This document shows, piece after piece, positions 1 to 9,079 of a stretch of DNA of 64,000 nt. The stretch lies in contig NZ_CP018870.1 of NCBI RefSeq assembly GCF_001941845.1, positions 1,550,001 through 1,614,000 of the forward strand, written 5' to 3'. The notes under the pieces are model-generated. The model saw nothing but the letters and a program-made list of their open reading frames with translations, was not told the origin of the DNA and did no database searches. The translations under genes and the position numbers were made by a program. The stretch's first letter is position 1. Each line of letters begins with the position of its first letter. Origin of the DNA: Streptomyces sp. TN58. Its GTDB lineage: Bacteria > Actinomycetota > Actinomycetes > Streptomycetales > Streptomycetaceae.

Positions 1-391
1 GGACGCGGTCGATGGAGAACTTGACGTCCTTGGCGGTGAGCGGGTCTCCGTCGGCGAACTTGAGGCCGGCGCGCAGGGTGCAGCGGTAGCTCTGGTTGCC
101 GGTGTCGGTGAAGCGGCAGGCGGAGGCGGCTTCGGGGACGGGCTGGCCGCCGCCGCGGGGGGTGTGCATGAGCGTCTGGACGGTCTGGCGCAGGATGTTC
201 CAGGTGCCGGCGTCGTAGGCGTATGCGGGGTCGAAGGGGGCGGGAGCGAAGTCTGCGGCCTCGAACCGGTCGGTGGTGCCGACGACGATCGCTGCGGATC
301 CTGCTCCTCCGCCGCTGGCTGTGCCGCATGCGGCCAGTGCGGGGGTGAGCAGTCCGGCCGCGGCCGTCAGCACCATGGTCTTGCGGTTCAT
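1..391 (-). CDS. Extracellular solute-binding lipoprotein, family 5 (partial, C-terminus beyond window)
   Basis: The N-terminal ~130 residues of a peptide/dipeptide-type ABC transporter substrate-binding protein; the rest lies left of base 1. It starts MNRKTMVLTAAAGLL and has a lipobox ending ALAAC (Cys22), so the mature protein should be lipid-anchored outside the membrane. The segment RAGLKFADGDPLTAKDVKFS is the hallmark early motif of family 5 (DppA/OppA) proteins. An upstream GGGAG at a spacing of about 10 supports this ATG. Permease and ATPase genes are probably beyond the left edge. The ligand cannot be told from this part. Confidence 0.9.
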   Translation of the reverse strand, partial: MNRKTMVLTAAAGLLTPALAACGTASGGGAGSAAIVVGTTDRFEAADFAPAPFDPAYAYDAGTWNILRQTVQTLMHTPRGGGQPVPEAASACRFTDTGNQSYRCTLRAGLKFADGDPLTAKDVKFSIDRV

Positions 392-969
392 GCTGGAAGT
401 ACTCCCTGTGACCGGCACTTGTTCAAAGCGGTGTGGAGGGCACTTCGCGGTGGTCGCCCGTTCGGGGCGGGACGATCGGGCCGGTGTTGTGACGATCGGT
501 CCACGCGGTTCCGGCACAGGGGTGTGTGTCCGGGACGGCTGGGTGCGGCGAGGTGCCCGGATCGACACTAGTGGTCCGTGGCGGGATGGCTGGAACTGGC
601 CGGACTTGGGACGTAATCGCACTGTGATCGGAGCGAACTGCCTGTTCACAGGCAGGGCTGCGCAGATTCGGTCAGGGGCTGATCAATGTGGACACATTGG
701 TAGCCGTCGGGGGCTTGCGACAGGTCCGTCGGGGGTGTGGCGCGTGACCAAGCTCACTCTGCGCAACGACCCTGGAGAGGATGGAATTTCGGCCTCCAGG
801 GCCTACGACGGAAGATCCTTCCGTCGGGGCGCCGCCGGGCAGGGTTCCGTTCGGCACGGAGCGTGCACAGGGGGTCTCGTTGCGTGGCGATGCATACCGA
901 TGTAGGTCAGTGCATGCCGATGTGTCCACTCAGGTCAGGCGGCGGCGCCGTGCGGGCCCGTCGTCACTC
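392..969. other. Non-coding region upstream of the solute-binding protein gene
   Basis: I find no convincing gene in these 578 bases; the open frames lack family signals. It holds two palindromes described separately (638-655 and 684-699). Near 890-925 there is an imperfect direct repeat, GATGCATACCGATG followed by CAGTGCATGCCGATG. It should contain the promoter of the solute-binding protein gene on the minus strand. Confidence 0.6.
638..699. promoter_or_regulatory. Two adjacent palindromes, candidate operator sites
   Basis: CTGCCTG-TTCA-CAGGCAG (638-655) is a perfect 7-bp inverted repeat. CAATGTG-GA-CACATTG (684-699) is another perfect 7-bp pair with a 2-bp centre, typical of a dimeric repressor site. 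They lie about 250-310 bp upstream of the divergently read solute-binding protein start. The regulator is unknown. Confidence 0.4.
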
Positions 970-1671
970 TCAGTTCAGGGGGACGATGAGCGAGCGCAGG
1001 AACTCCAGGTCGACGTCCTCCAGCGAGCTGACGACCGTACGCCCGGGGGCCGGTGCGATCACCCCGACCGACGGGACGGCCACGACCCGGCAGCCGGCCG
1101 CTTCGGCGGCCGCCACTCCGGTGTTGGTGTCCTCGATGACCGCGCACCGCGAGGGGTGGGCGCCGAGGGTCTGCGCCGCGAGCAGGTAGGGGTCGGGGTG
1201 CGGCTTGGTCCGGGCGACCTCGTCGCCGGCGACCGTCATCGTGAAGCGGTCGCGGCCGAGGGTGAGCAGCACCCGGTCGATGACGCGGCGGTGGGAGGCG
1301 GAGACCAGGGCGGTGGGCACGTTGTGCCGGGCCAGCTCGGTCAGCAGCCGTTCGGCGCCGGGCATGAGGGGGACGCGGTCGGCGATGCGGGCCTCGAAGC
1401 GCTCGTTGAGCAGGACGCTCAGCTCTGCGATGCCGATGGCGGCGCCGGTGGCCTCGATCAGGAAGCCCGCGCTGCGGGTCATGGGGCCGCCGACGACCAC
1501 GTCGCGCCAGGCGTCCTCCAGGCGGTGGCCGAGCTCGCGGAAGACCTCGGCCTCGATCTCCCACCAGAAGCCCTCGGTGTCCACGAGGGTGCCGTCCATG
1601 TCGAGCAGCACCGCCTGCAGTGCCGAGCCGTCGGCCGTGCGGGTGACGGGGGCGGGAACGGTGCTCGTCAT
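970..1671 (-). CDS. HAD-superfamily hydrolase, beta-phosphoglucomutase-like subfamily
   Basis: A 233-residue phosphatase or mutase of the haloacid dehalogenase superfamily. Motif I is DMDGTLVDTEG (residues 24-34) with the nucleophilic Asp and the +2 Asp. Motif II is the Ser of LVSASHRR, motif III the Lys of ARTKPHPDPY, and motif IV IEDTNTGVAAAEAAG. Length and the cap after motif I fit the beta-phosphoglucomutase-like class, which usually removes phosphate from small sugar phosphates in the cytoplasm. The substrate cannot be read from sequence. A purine-rich AGAGAGG precedes the ATG. It lies downstream of metH on the same strand, separated by a probable terminator. Confidence 0.85.
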   Translation of the reverse strand: MTSTVPAPVTRTADGSALQAVLLDMDGTLVDTEGFWWEIEAEVFRELGHRLEDAWRDVVVGGPMTRSAGFLIEATGAAIGIAELSVLLNERFEARIADRVPLMPGAERLLTELARHNVPTALVSASHRRVIDRVLLTLGRDRFTMTVAGDEVARTKPHPDPYLLAAQTLGAHPSRCAVIEDTNTGVAAAEAAGCRVVAVPSVGVIAPAPGRTVVSSLEDVDLEFLRSLIVPLN

Positions 1672-1697
1672 GCGCGTGCCTCTCTGAGGGGACGAGA

Positions 1698-1750
1698 AGG
1701 CCGGTCACCTCTTCCCGCGGGGCATCCCCCGGGGAACAGGCGACCGGCCT
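1698..1750 (-). terminator. Probable terminator downstream of metH
   Basis: The outer arms AGGCCGGTC (1698-1706) and GACCGGCCT (1742-1750) pair perfectly. They enclose a second hairpin, TTCCC/GGGGAA with GGGG-cat-CCCC inside. It sits between the metH stop and the HAD hydrolase start, with no U-tract, as is usual in this genus. Confidence 0.6.
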
Positions 1751-1782
1751 GTATGGGACCGACAAGTGTACGTCGGCGGAGC

Positions 1783-4700
1783 TCAGCGTGCGTTGAAATA
1801 CTTCGCTTCGGGGTGGTGGATCACGATGGCGTCGGTCGACTGCTCGGGGTGGAGCTGGAACTCCTCGGAGAGGTGGACGCCGATCCGCTCCGGCTGGAGG
1901 AGGTCGGCGATCTTCGCGCGGTCCTCCAGGTCGGGGCAGGCGCCGTAGCCGAGGGAGAAGCGGGCGCCGCGGTACTTGAGGTCGAACATGTCCTCGACCC
2001 TGGCCGGGTCCTCGCCGCCGAATCCGAGCTCGGCGCGGACCCGGGCGTGCCAGTACTCGGCCATGGCCTCGGCGAGCTGGACGGAGAGGCCGTGCAGTTC
2101 CAGGTACTCGCGGTAGGAGTCGGATTCGAAGAGCTTGGCCGTGGCCTCGCCGATCTTGGAGCCTACGGTGACCACCTGGAGTCCGACGACGTCGGTCTCG
2201 CCGGACTCCTCGGGGCGGAAGAAGTCCGCGAGGCACAGGCGGCGGCCGCGGCGCTGGCGGGGGAAGGTGAAGCGGGTCCGCTCGTTGCCGTCGTCGTCGA
2301 GGATGATCAGGTCGTCGCCCTTGGAGACGCAGGGGAAGTAGCCGTAGACGACGGCCGCCTCCAGCAGGTTCTCGGTGTGCAGCTTCTCCAGCAGGCCGCG
2401 CAGGCGCGGGCGGCCCTCGCTCTCGACGAGCTCCTCGTACGTGGCGCCGCCTGCGCGGGCCTGCTTCAGGCCCCACTGGCCCTTGAAGAGGGCTCCCTCG
2501 TCCAGCCAGGAGGCGTAGTCCTTGAGCGGGATGCCCTTGACCACGCGGGTGCCCCAGAAGGGCGGGGTGGGCACCGGGTTGTCGACGGCCACGTCGGAGC
2601 GGCCGCCGGGCTCCTGCGGCTCCTCCACCGGGAGGGGGGTGTCCCGCTTGGCGACGCGGCGCTGCTTGAGCTCGGGCAGGGCGGCGCCGGGGACGCCGCG
2701 CTTGACGGCGATGAGGGCGTCCATGAGGCGCAGGCCCTCGAAGGCGTCGCGGGCGTAGCGGACCTCGCCCTCGTAGATCTCGTGGAGGTCCTGTTCGACG
2801 TAGGCGCGGGTGAGGGCGGCGCCGCCGAGGATCACCGGGTAGTCGGCGGCCAGCTTGCGCTGGTTCAGCTCCTCCAGGTTCTCCTTCATGATCACGGTGG
2901 ACTTCACGAGCAGGCCGGACATGCCGATGACGTCGGCCTTGTGTTCCTGGGCGGCTTCGAGGATCGCGGAGACGGGCTGCTTGATGCCGATGTTGACGAC
3001 GTTGTAGCCGTTGTTGGTGAGGATGATGTCGACGAGGTTCTTGCCGATGTCGTGGACGTCGCCGCGGACGGTGGCGAGGACGATGGTGCCCTTGCCCTCG
3101 TCGTCGCTCTTCTCCATGTGGGGTTCGAGGTAGGCCACGGCCGTCTTCATGACCTCGGCGGACTGCAGGACGAAGGGGAGCTGCATCTGGCCGGAGCCGA
3201 AGAGTTCGCCGACGACCTTCATGCCCTCCAGGAGGGTGTCGTTGACGATGTCGAGGGCGGGGCGGGTCTGGAGGGCCTCGTCGAGGTCGGCTTCCAGGCC
3301 GTTCTTCTCGCCGTCGATGATGCGGCGCTGCAGGCGCTCGTCCAGGGGCAGGGCGAGGAGTTCCTCGGCGCGGCCGGCCTTGAGGGACTTGGTGTTGACG
3401 CCCTCGAAGAGGGCCATCAGCTTCTGCAGCGGGTCGTAGTCCTCGGTGCGCCGGTCGTAGATCAGGTCGAGGGCGGTGGAGACCTGCTCCTCGTCGAAGC
3501 GGGCGATCGGCAGGATCTTGGAGGCGTGGACGATGGCCGAGTCGAGTCCGGCCTTGACGCATTCGTCGAGGAAGACGGAGTTCAGCAGGACGCGGGCGGC
3601 GGGGTTGAGGCCGAAGGAGATGTTGGAGAGGCCCAGGGTGGTCTGGACGTCGGGGTGGCGGCGCTTGAGTTCGCGGATCGCCTCGATCGTGGCGATGCCG
3701 TCCTTGCGGGACTCCTCCTGGCCGGTGCAGATGGTGAAGGTCAGCGTGTCGATGAGGATGTCGCACTCGCGGATGCCCCAGTTGGCCGTGAGGTCGGCGA
3801 TGAGGCGTTCGGCGATGGCGACCTTGTGCTCGACGGTGCGGGCCTGGCCCTCCTCGTCGATGGTGAGCGCGATGAGTGCGGCGCCGTGCTCCTGGGCCAG
3901 TCGGGTGACCTTGGCGAAGCGGGATTCGGGGCCGTCGCCGTCCTCGTAGTTGACCGAGTTGATGACGGCGCGGCCGCCGAGCTTCTCCAGGCCCGCCTTG
4001 ATGACGGGGACCTCGGTGGAGTCCAGGACGATGGGCAGGGTGGAGGCGGTGGCGAAGCGGCCGGCCAGTTCCTCCATGTCGGCGACGCCGTCGCGGCCGA
4101 CGTAGTCCACGCAGAGGTCGAGCATGTGCGCGCCTTCGCGGATCTGGTCGCGGGCCATCTCGACGCAGTCGTCCCAGCGGCCCTCCAGCATGGCCTCGCG
4201 GAACTTCTTGGAGCCGTTGGCGTTGGTGCGCTCGCCGATCGCCATGTAGGAGGTGTCCTGGCGGAAGGGCACGGTCTGGTAGAGCGAGGCGGCGCCGGGC
4301 TCGGGCCGGGGGTCGCGCGGGGCGATGGCGGTGCCGCGGACGCGTTCGACGACCTGGCGCAGGTGCTCGGGGGTGGTGCCGCAGCAGCCGCCGACCAGGG
4401 AGAGGCCGTACTCGCGGACGAAGGTCTCCTGGGCGTCGGCGAGCTCGGGGGCGGTCAGCGGGTAGTGCGCGCCCTGCTTGGTGAGGACGGGCAGGCCGGC
4501 GTTGGGCATGCAGGAGAGGGGGATGCGGGCGTTGCGGGCGAGGTAGCGCAGGTGCTCGCTCATCTCGGCGGGGCCGGTGGCGCAGTTCAGGCCGATCATG
4601 TCGATGCCGAGGGGTTCGAGCGCGGTGAGGGCCGCGCCGATCTCGGAGCCCAGCAGCATGGTGCCGGTGGTCTCGACGGTGACGGAGCAGATCAGCGGGA

Positions 4701-5292
4701 CGTCGACGCCGAGCGCGGCCATGGCGCGGCGGGCGCCGATGATGGAGGACTTGGTCTGCAGGAGGTCCTGGGTGGTCTCGACGAGCAGCGCGTCGGCGCC
4801 GCCGGAGAGCAGGCCCTCGGCGTTGGTCTGGTAGGCGTCGCGGATCTGCGCGTAGGTGATGTGGCCGAGGGTGGGCAGCTTGGTGCCGGGGCCCATGGAG
4901 CCGAGGACCCAGCGCTGCTGTCCGGTGGAGGCGGTGAACGCGTCGGCGGTCTCGCGGGCGATGCGGGCGCCGGCCTCGGAGAGTTCGAAGTTGCGTTCGG
5001 CGATGTCGTACTCGGCGAGGGCCGCGTAGTTCGTGCCGAAGGTGTTGGTCTCGACGCAGTCCACGCCCACCGCGAAGTACGCCTCGTGGACGGAGCGCAC
5101 GATGTCGGGGCGGGTGATGTTGAGGACCTCGTTGCAGCCTTCCAGCTGCTGGAAGTCCTCCATGGTGGGGTCCTGCGCCTGGAGCATCGTTCCCATGGCT
5201 CCGTCGGCGACGACCACGCGGGTCGCGAATGCCTCCCGGAGGGCATCGGCCCGGGTCTGGGTGTCGGCGGGCGGGTTCGGCAACGAGGCCAT
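1783..5292 (-). CDS. metH: Cobalamin-dependent methionine synthase MetH
   Basis: A 1169-residue modular enzyme that transfers the methyl group of 5-methyltetrahydrofolate to homocysteine through cobalamin. The N-terminal homocysteine-binding domain has DGAMGTMLQAQD and zinc ligands in GLNCATG and GGCCGTT. A folate (pterin-binding) domain follows, beginning IGERTNANGSKKFREAML. The cobalamin cap and B12 domain carries GDVHDIGKNL (the DxHxxG base-off motif). The C-terminal reactivation domain includes YFPCVSKGDDL. The start is the ATG of MASLPNPPAD, preceded by AGGGAG at good spacing; upstream in-frame sequence lacks family similarity. Length is near the usual 1170-1230. It is divergent from gylR. 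Confidence 0.97.
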   Translation of the reverse strand: MASLPNPPADTQTRADALREAFATRVVVADGAMGTMLQAQDPTMEDFQQLEGCNEVLNITRPDIVRSVHEAYFAVGVDCVETNTFGTNYAALAEYDIAERNFELSEAGARIARETADAFTASTGQQRWVLGSMGPGTKLPTLGHITYAQIRDAYQTNAEGLLSGGADALLVETTQDLLQTKSSIIGARRAMAALGVDVPLICSVTVETTGTMLLGSEIGAALTALEPLGIDMIGLNCATGPAEMSEHLRYLARNARIPLSCMPNAGLPVLTKQGAHYPLTAPELADAQETFVREYGLSLVGGCCGTTPEHLRQVVERVRGTAIAPRDPRPEPGAASLYQTVPFRQDTSYMAIGERTNANGSKKFREAMLEGRWDDCVEMARDQIREGAHMLDLCVDYVGRDGVADMEELAGRFATASTLPIVLDSTEVPVIKAGLEKLGGRAVINSVNYEDGDGPESRFAKVTRLAQEHGAALIALTIDEEGQARTVEHKVAIAERLIADLTANWGIRECDILIDTLTFTICTGQEESRKDGIATIEAIRELKRRHPDVQTTLGLSNISFGLNPAARVLLNSVFLDECVKAGLDSAIVHASKILPIARFDEEQVSTALDLIYDRRTEDYDPLQKLMALFEGVNTKSLKAGRAEELLALPLDERLQRRIIDGEKNGLEADLDEALQTRPALDIVNDTLLEGMKVVGELFGSGQMQLPFVLQSAEVMKTAVAYLEPHMEKSDDEGKGTIVLATVRGDVHDIGKNLVDIILTNNGYNVVNIGIKQPVSAILEAAQEHKADVIGMSGLLVKSTVIMKENLEELNQRKLAADYPVILGGAALTRAYVEQDLHEIYEGEVRYARDAFEGLRLMDALIAVKRGVPGAALPELKQRRVAKRDTPLPVEEPQEPGGRSDVAVDNPVPTPPFWGTRVVKGIPLKDYASWLDEGALFKGQWGLKQARAGGATYEELVESEGRPRLRGLLEKLHTENLLEAAVVYGYFPCVSKGDDLIILDDDGNERTRFTFPRQRRGRRLCLADFFRPEESGETDVVGLQVVTVGSKIGEATAKLFESDSYREYLELHGLSVQLAEAMAEYWHARVRAELGFGGEDPARVEDMFDLKYRGARFSLGYGACPDLEDRAKIADLLQPERIGVHLSEEFQLHPEQSTDAIVIHHPEAKYFNAR

Positions 5293-5326
5293 GGAGTGCT
5301 CCCTGGGATGCGACGGCTGTCGGCTT

Positions 5327-5352
5327 TGCACCCCTGCTGTGTCAAGGGTGCA
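5327..5352 (-). promoter_or_regulatory. Hairpin upstream of metH
   Basis: TGCACCC and GGGTGCA form a perfect 7-bp inverted repeat with a 12-nt loop, 35-60 nt upstream of the metH start. On the minus strand the loop side includes TTGACA, a -35-like hexamer. It could be an operator or a leader hairpin. No cobalamin-riboswitch B12-box was seen. Confidence 0.35.
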
Positions 5353-5504
5353 CGCGGCCAGCCTAACCGCGAGGCACCGGCCCCGGTGTGGGTGTCCCAC
5401 GTGGCGGACTGCATTCTGTGGCGGGGGCCTGCCCATGGCGTTGTGGTGACGGTACGGCGGGAACAGATCTCCTACGGTGCGCGAGGTCGACATCGACCGA
5501 TACT

Positions 5505-5521
5505 GTTCAGCATTGTCGAAC
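5505..5521 (+). promoter_or_regulatory. Candidate GylR operator upstream of gylR
   Basis: GTTCAGCATTGTCGAAC is a 17-bp imperfect palindrome (6 of 8 arm pairs match), 48 nt before the gylR start. It shares the 11-mer CATTGTCGAAC with a second palindrome before the glycerol operon (6510-6526). A -10-like GATACT (5499-5504) adjoins it. Shared placement suggests autoregulation by the IclR-type protein. Confidence 0.6.
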
Positions 5522-5568
5522 CACGTCAAGATGGTCAGAGATACCGAAGGTCAGCAGGAGGCTGCGCG

Positions 5569-6336
5569 ATGGCACGGAACATCCAGTCGCTCGAACGAGC
5601 CGCTGCGATGCTGCGACTCCTGGCGGGCGGCGAACGCCGGCTGGGGCTCTCGGACGTGGCGTCCTCGCTGGGCCTGGCCAAGGGCACGGCCCACGGCATC
5701 CTGCGCACCCTGCAGGCCGAGGGCTTCGTGGAGCAGGACCCGGCCTCCGGGCGGTACCAGCTGGGCGCGGAGCTGCTGCGCCTGGGCAACAGCTACCTGG
5801 ACGTGCACGAGCTGCGCGCCCGCGCGCTGGTGTGGACCGACGACCTGGCCCGGGCGAGCGGCGAGAGCGTGTACGTGGGGGTGCTGCACCAGAGCGGGGT
5901 GCTGATCATGCACCACGTGTTCCGGCCCGACGACAGCCGCCAGGTGCTGGAGGTCGGGGCGATGCAGCCGCTGCACTCGACGGCGCTGGGCAAGGTGCTG
6001 TCGGCGTACGACCCGGTGGCGCACACGCAGGTGCTGGAGGTCGAGCGGGAGGCGTTCACGCCGCGTACGGTCACCGACGCCGCCGGCTTCGAGGAGATCC
6101 TGGGCCTGACCCGGGCGCGCGGCTGGGCCGCGGACGTCGAGGAGACGTGGGAGGGCATCGCCTCGGTGGCGGCGCCCATCCACGACCGGCGCCGGATGCC
6201 GGTGGGCGCGGTGGCGGTCGCGGGCGCCGTGGAGCGGGTGTGCGGCGACTCCGGGGAGCCCCGCGCGGCCCTGGTCGCCTCGGTGCGGGACTGTGCGCGC
6301 GCGGTTTCACGCGACCTCGGCGCGGGCCGGTTCTGA
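5569..6336 (+). CDS. gylR: IclR-family glycerol operon regulator GylR
   Basis: A 255-residue IclR-family regulator. The N-terminal winged helix-turn-helix covers roughly residues 5-65 (IQSLERAAAMLRLLAGG, then LGLSDVASSLGLAKGTAHGI). The C-terminal effector-binding domain includes LHSTALGKVLSAYDP and the end motif GIASVAAPI. In S. coelicolor GylR represses gylCAB and itself and is relieved by glycerol 3-phosphate. Here it sits directly upstream of the facilitator, kinase and dehydrogenase genes. GGAGG 7 nt before the ATG fixes the start. Matching palindromes precede both this gene and the operon. Confidence 0.93.
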   Translation: MARNIQSLERAAAMLRLLAGGERRLGLSDVASSLGLAKGTAHGILRTLQAEGFVEQDPASGRYQLGAELLRLGNSYLDVHELRARALVWTDDLARASGESVYVGVLHQSGVLIMHHVFRPDDSRQVLEVGAMQPLHSTALGKVLSAYDPVAHTQVLEVEREAFTPRTVTDAAGFEEILGLTRARGWAADVEETWEGIASVAAPIHDRRRMPVGAVAVAGAVERVCGDSGEPRAALVASVRDCARAVSRDLGAGRF

Positions 6337-6650
6337 CCTCCCTTTAACAGGCTCCGGCCATCACCCGGCCCCCTTCTGCCCATTTTTCGCCATATCTCGA
6401 CCTTGAGATGGCCGGATTTGGCTGATCGCACGTGCCGGTAACGATCCGACACATTGGCCTGGCCGACCCTTGACGCATTCTTCACCTGGGCGGAAAACTG
6501 CCGTTCACCGGTCGACATTGTCGAACACCTACCGGCAATACGCGCTAGGATGCGACAAGGCCAAGGACCGGTGCAGCACTCACCGAGTGCGCGGAACCAC
6601 CGGAGGGACCCGGTTTCCGCCCACCCCTGGACGTACGTAAGGAGTCGCGG
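6337..6650 (+). promoter_or_regulatory. Promoter/operator region of the glycerol operon
   Basis: This is a 314-bp gap with no gene. GGTCGACATTGTCGAAC (6510-6526) is a 17-bp palindrome with one mismatched pair and is the candidate GylR operator. A -10-like TAGGAT lies at 6546-6551, about 20 bp downstream of it. A leader of roughly 95 nt would follow. AAGGAG just before 6651 is the ribosome binding site. The region before 6450 is AT-richer than its surroundings (TTTTTCGCCATAT). Confidence 0.6.
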
Positions 6651-7433
6651 GTGTCCAGCTCCGACATCTTCATCGGCGAGACCATCGGTACCGCCCTGCT
6701 CACTCTGCTCGGCGGTGGCGTCTGCGCCGCAGTGACACTCAAGAGCTCCAAGGCCCGCAACGCGGGCTGGCTCGCGATCACCTTCGGCTGGGGCTTCGCC
6801 GTACTGATCGCGGCCTACGTCTCCGCGCCGCTCTCCGGTGCGCACCTCAACCCGGCGGTCACCGTCGGCCTCGCCGTCAAGACCGGCGAGTGGGGCGACA
6901 CGCCCGTCTACTTCGCCGGCCAGCTGCTGGGCGCCATGCTCGGCGCGGTCATCATGTGGGTGACCTACTACGGCCAGTTCCGCGCACACCTCTCCGACCC
7001 GGAGCACATCCGCGACGCCAAGCTCGGCCCGGAGGACCCGCACCCGCACGACCAGGCCGGCCCCGTGCTCGGCGTCTTCTCCACCGGCCCCGAGATCCGC
7101 AACGTCGTGCAGAACCTCGCGACCGAGATCATCGGCACCGCCGTGCTGGTCCTGGCGATCCTGACCCAGGGCCTCCAGGACGGCGGCAAGGGCCTCGGTG
7201 TCATCGGTGTCCTGATCACCTCCTTCGTGGTCGTCGGCATCGGCCTCTCGCTGGGCGGCCCGACCGGTTACGCCATCAACCCGGTGCGCGACCTCGGCCC
7301 CCGAATAGTCCACGCCCTGCTGCCGCTCCCCAACAAGGGCGGCTCCGACTGGGGATACTCCTGGATCCCGGTGGCCGGCCCGCTCCTCGGTGCCGTGCTC
7401 GCCGGCGGTCTCTACAACATCGCGTTCGCCTGA
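6651..7433 (+). CDS. glpF: Glycerol uptake facilitator (MIP family), GylC/GlpF
   Basis: A 260-residue aquaglyceroporin of the MIP family that passively admits glycerol. The first half-helix motif is [12 protein letters not shown] (NPA). The second reads [13 protein letters not shown], so the usual second NPA is NPV here. The Asp after the Arg (RD), typical of glycerol rather than water channels, is kept. About six hydrophobic segments are visible. The GTG start follows AAGGAG at 7 nt. It is the first gene of the gylCAB operon, with the kinase 79 bp downstream. Named gylC in streptomycetes. Confidence 0.95.
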   Translation: MSSSDIFIGETIGTALLTLLGGGVCAAVTLKSSKARNAGWLAITFGWGFAVLIAAYVSAPLSGAHLNPAVTVGLAVKTGEWGDTPVYFAGQLLGAMLGAVIMWVTYYGQFRAHLSDPEHIRDAKLGPEDPHPHDQAGPVLGVFSTGPEIRNVVQNLATEIIGTAVLVLAILTQGLQDGGKGLGVIGVLITSFVVVGIGLSLGGPTGYAINPVRDLGPRIVHALLPLPNKGGSDWGYSWIPVAGPLLGAVLAGGLYNIAFA

Positions 7434-7512
7434 TCAGCTACTGCCGCGCTCGTAAGATCCGCATCGCACTCCTGATTCCGCCTACTCACCAGACCTGCCA
7501 GGAGCAGCCATC

Positions 7513-9039
7513 ATGACCAGCAGCACCGGCCCCTTCATCGCCGCGATCGACCAGGGCACCACCTCCTCCCGCTGCATCGTCTTCGACCGCGACGGCCGCA
7601 TCGTCGCCGTCGACCAGAAGGAGCACGAGCAGATCTTCCCGAAGCCGGGCTGGGTGGAGCACGACGCCACCGAGATCTGGACCAACGTCCAGGAGGTCGT
7701 CGCCGGCGCCATCGCCAAGGCCGAGATCACCGCCGCCGACGTCAAGGCGATCGGTATCACCAACCAGCGCGAGACCACCCTGCTGTGGGACCGCCACACC
7801 GGCGAGCCCGTCCACAACGCGCTCGTCTGGCAGGACACCCGCACCGACGCCCTGTGCAAGGAGCTCGGCCGCAACGTCGGCCAGGACCGCTTCCGCCGCG
7901 AGACCGGCCTGCCGCTGGCGAGCTACTTCGCCGGCCCGAAGGTCCGCTGGCTGCTCGACAACGTCGAGGGCCTGCGCGAGCGCGCCGAGGCCGGCGACAT
8001 CCTCTTCGGCACCATGGACTCGTGGGTCATCTGGAACCTCACGGGCGGCGCCCAAGGCGGTGCGCACGTCACCGACGTCACCAACGCCTCGCGCACCATG
8101 CTGATGAACCTGCACACCCTCGCCTGGGACGAGAAGATCGCGGAGTCGATGGGCGTCCCGCTCAACGTGCTCCCCGAGATCAAGTCCTCCGCCGAGGTCT
8201 ACGGCCACGTCAAGGACGGCGTCCTCGCCGGTGTCCCGGTCGCCTCGGCGCTCGGTGACCAGCAGGCCGCGCTGTTCGGCCAGACGTGTTTCGCCGAGGG
8301 CGAGGCGAAGTCCACGTACGGCACCGGAACGTTCATGCTCATGAACACCGGCGACAAGATCATCAACTCCTACAGCGGCCTGCTGACCACGGTCGGCTAC
8401 CAGATCGGCGACCAGAAGCCGGTCTACGCCCTGGAGGGCTCCATCGCCGTCACCGGCTCGCTCGTCCAGTGGATGCGCGACCAGATGGGCCTGATCAAGT
8501 CCGCGGCCGAGATCGAGACCCTGGCCCTCTCCGTCGAGGACAACGGCGGCGCCTACTTCGTGCCGGCCTTCTCCGGCCTGTTCGCCCCGTACTGGCGCTC
8601 CGACGCCCGCGGTGTGATCGCCGGCCTCACCCGGTACGTCACCAAGGCGCACATCGCCCGTGCCGTCCTGGAGGCCACCGCCTGGCAGACCCGCGAGATC
8701 ACCGACGCCATGACCAAGGACTCGGGCGTCGAGCTCGCCGCCCTCAAGGTCGACGGCGGCATGACCTCCAACAACCTGCTGATGCAGACGCTCTCGGACT
8801 TCCTGGACGCCCCCGTGGTCCGTCCGATGGTCGCCGAGACCACCTGCCTCGGCGCCGCCTACGCCGCCGGCCTGGCCGTCGGCTTCTGGCCCGACACCGA
8901 CGCCCTGCGCGCCAACTGGCGCCGCGCGGCGGAGTGGACCCCGCGGATGCCCGCCGAGCAGCGGGAGCGCGAGTACAAGAGCTGGCTCAAGGCCGTCGAG
9001 CGGTCCATGGGCTGGGTCGACGACGAAGACGCCAGCTGA
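7513..9039 (+). CDS. glpK: Glycerol kinase GlpK (GylA)
   Basis: A 508-residue FGGY-family kinase that phosphorylates glycerol to sn-glycerol 3-phosphate with ATP. The N-terminal phosphate-binding loop is [14 protein letters not shown] (residues 12-25). The substrate region [11 protein letters not shown], the motif [11 protein letters not shown] and the C-terminal ATP-binding segment [14 protein letters not shown] are intact, and length matches the family. AGGAG precedes the ATG. It lies between the facilitator and the G3P dehydrogenase, so imported glycerol is trapped and then oxidised by products of one transcript. Confidence 0.97.
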   Translation: MTSSTGPFIAAIDQGTTSSRCIVFDRDGRIVAVDQKEHEQIFPKPGWVEHDATEIWTNVQEVVAGAIAKAEITAADVKAIGITNQRETTLLWDRHTGEPVHNALVWQDTRTDALCKELGRNVGQDRFRRETGLPLASYFAGPKVRWLLDNVEGLRERAEAGDILFGTMDSWVIWNLTGGAQGGAHVTDVTNASRTMLMNLHTLAWDEKIAESMGVPLNVLPEIKSSAEVYGHVKDGVLAGVPVASALGDQQAALFGQTCFAEGEAKSTYGTGTFMLMNTGDKIINSYSGLLTTVGYQIGDQKPVYALEGSIAVTGSLVQWMRDQMGLIKSAAEIETLALSVEDNGGAYFVPAFSGLFAPYWRSDARGVIAGLTRYVTKAHIARAVLEATAWQTREITDAMTKDSGVELAALKVDGGMTSNNLLMQTLSDFLDAPVVRPMVAETTCLGAAYAAGLAVGFWPDTDALRANWRRAAEWTPRMPAEQREREYKSWLKAVERSMGWVDDEDAS

Positions 9040-9079
9040 CCGCACCAGCTGAGTCAATCGACGAGGAGCGATAAGAGAT

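Noticed and set aside
935..5414. Very long open frames antisense to and in alternate frames of metH and the HAD hydrolase (plus strand up to 5.5 kb)
   Set aside because: They mirror the high-GC third positions of the real minus-strand genes, lack domains and ribosome binding sites, and consist of low-complexity Asp/Val/Gly-rich sequence. Only the last part (5569 onward) is a gene, gylR.
5293..5568. Cobalamin riboswitch in front of metH
   Set aside because: The leader is short and I could not find the B12-box or multi-stem core. Only a 7-bp hairpin is visible.
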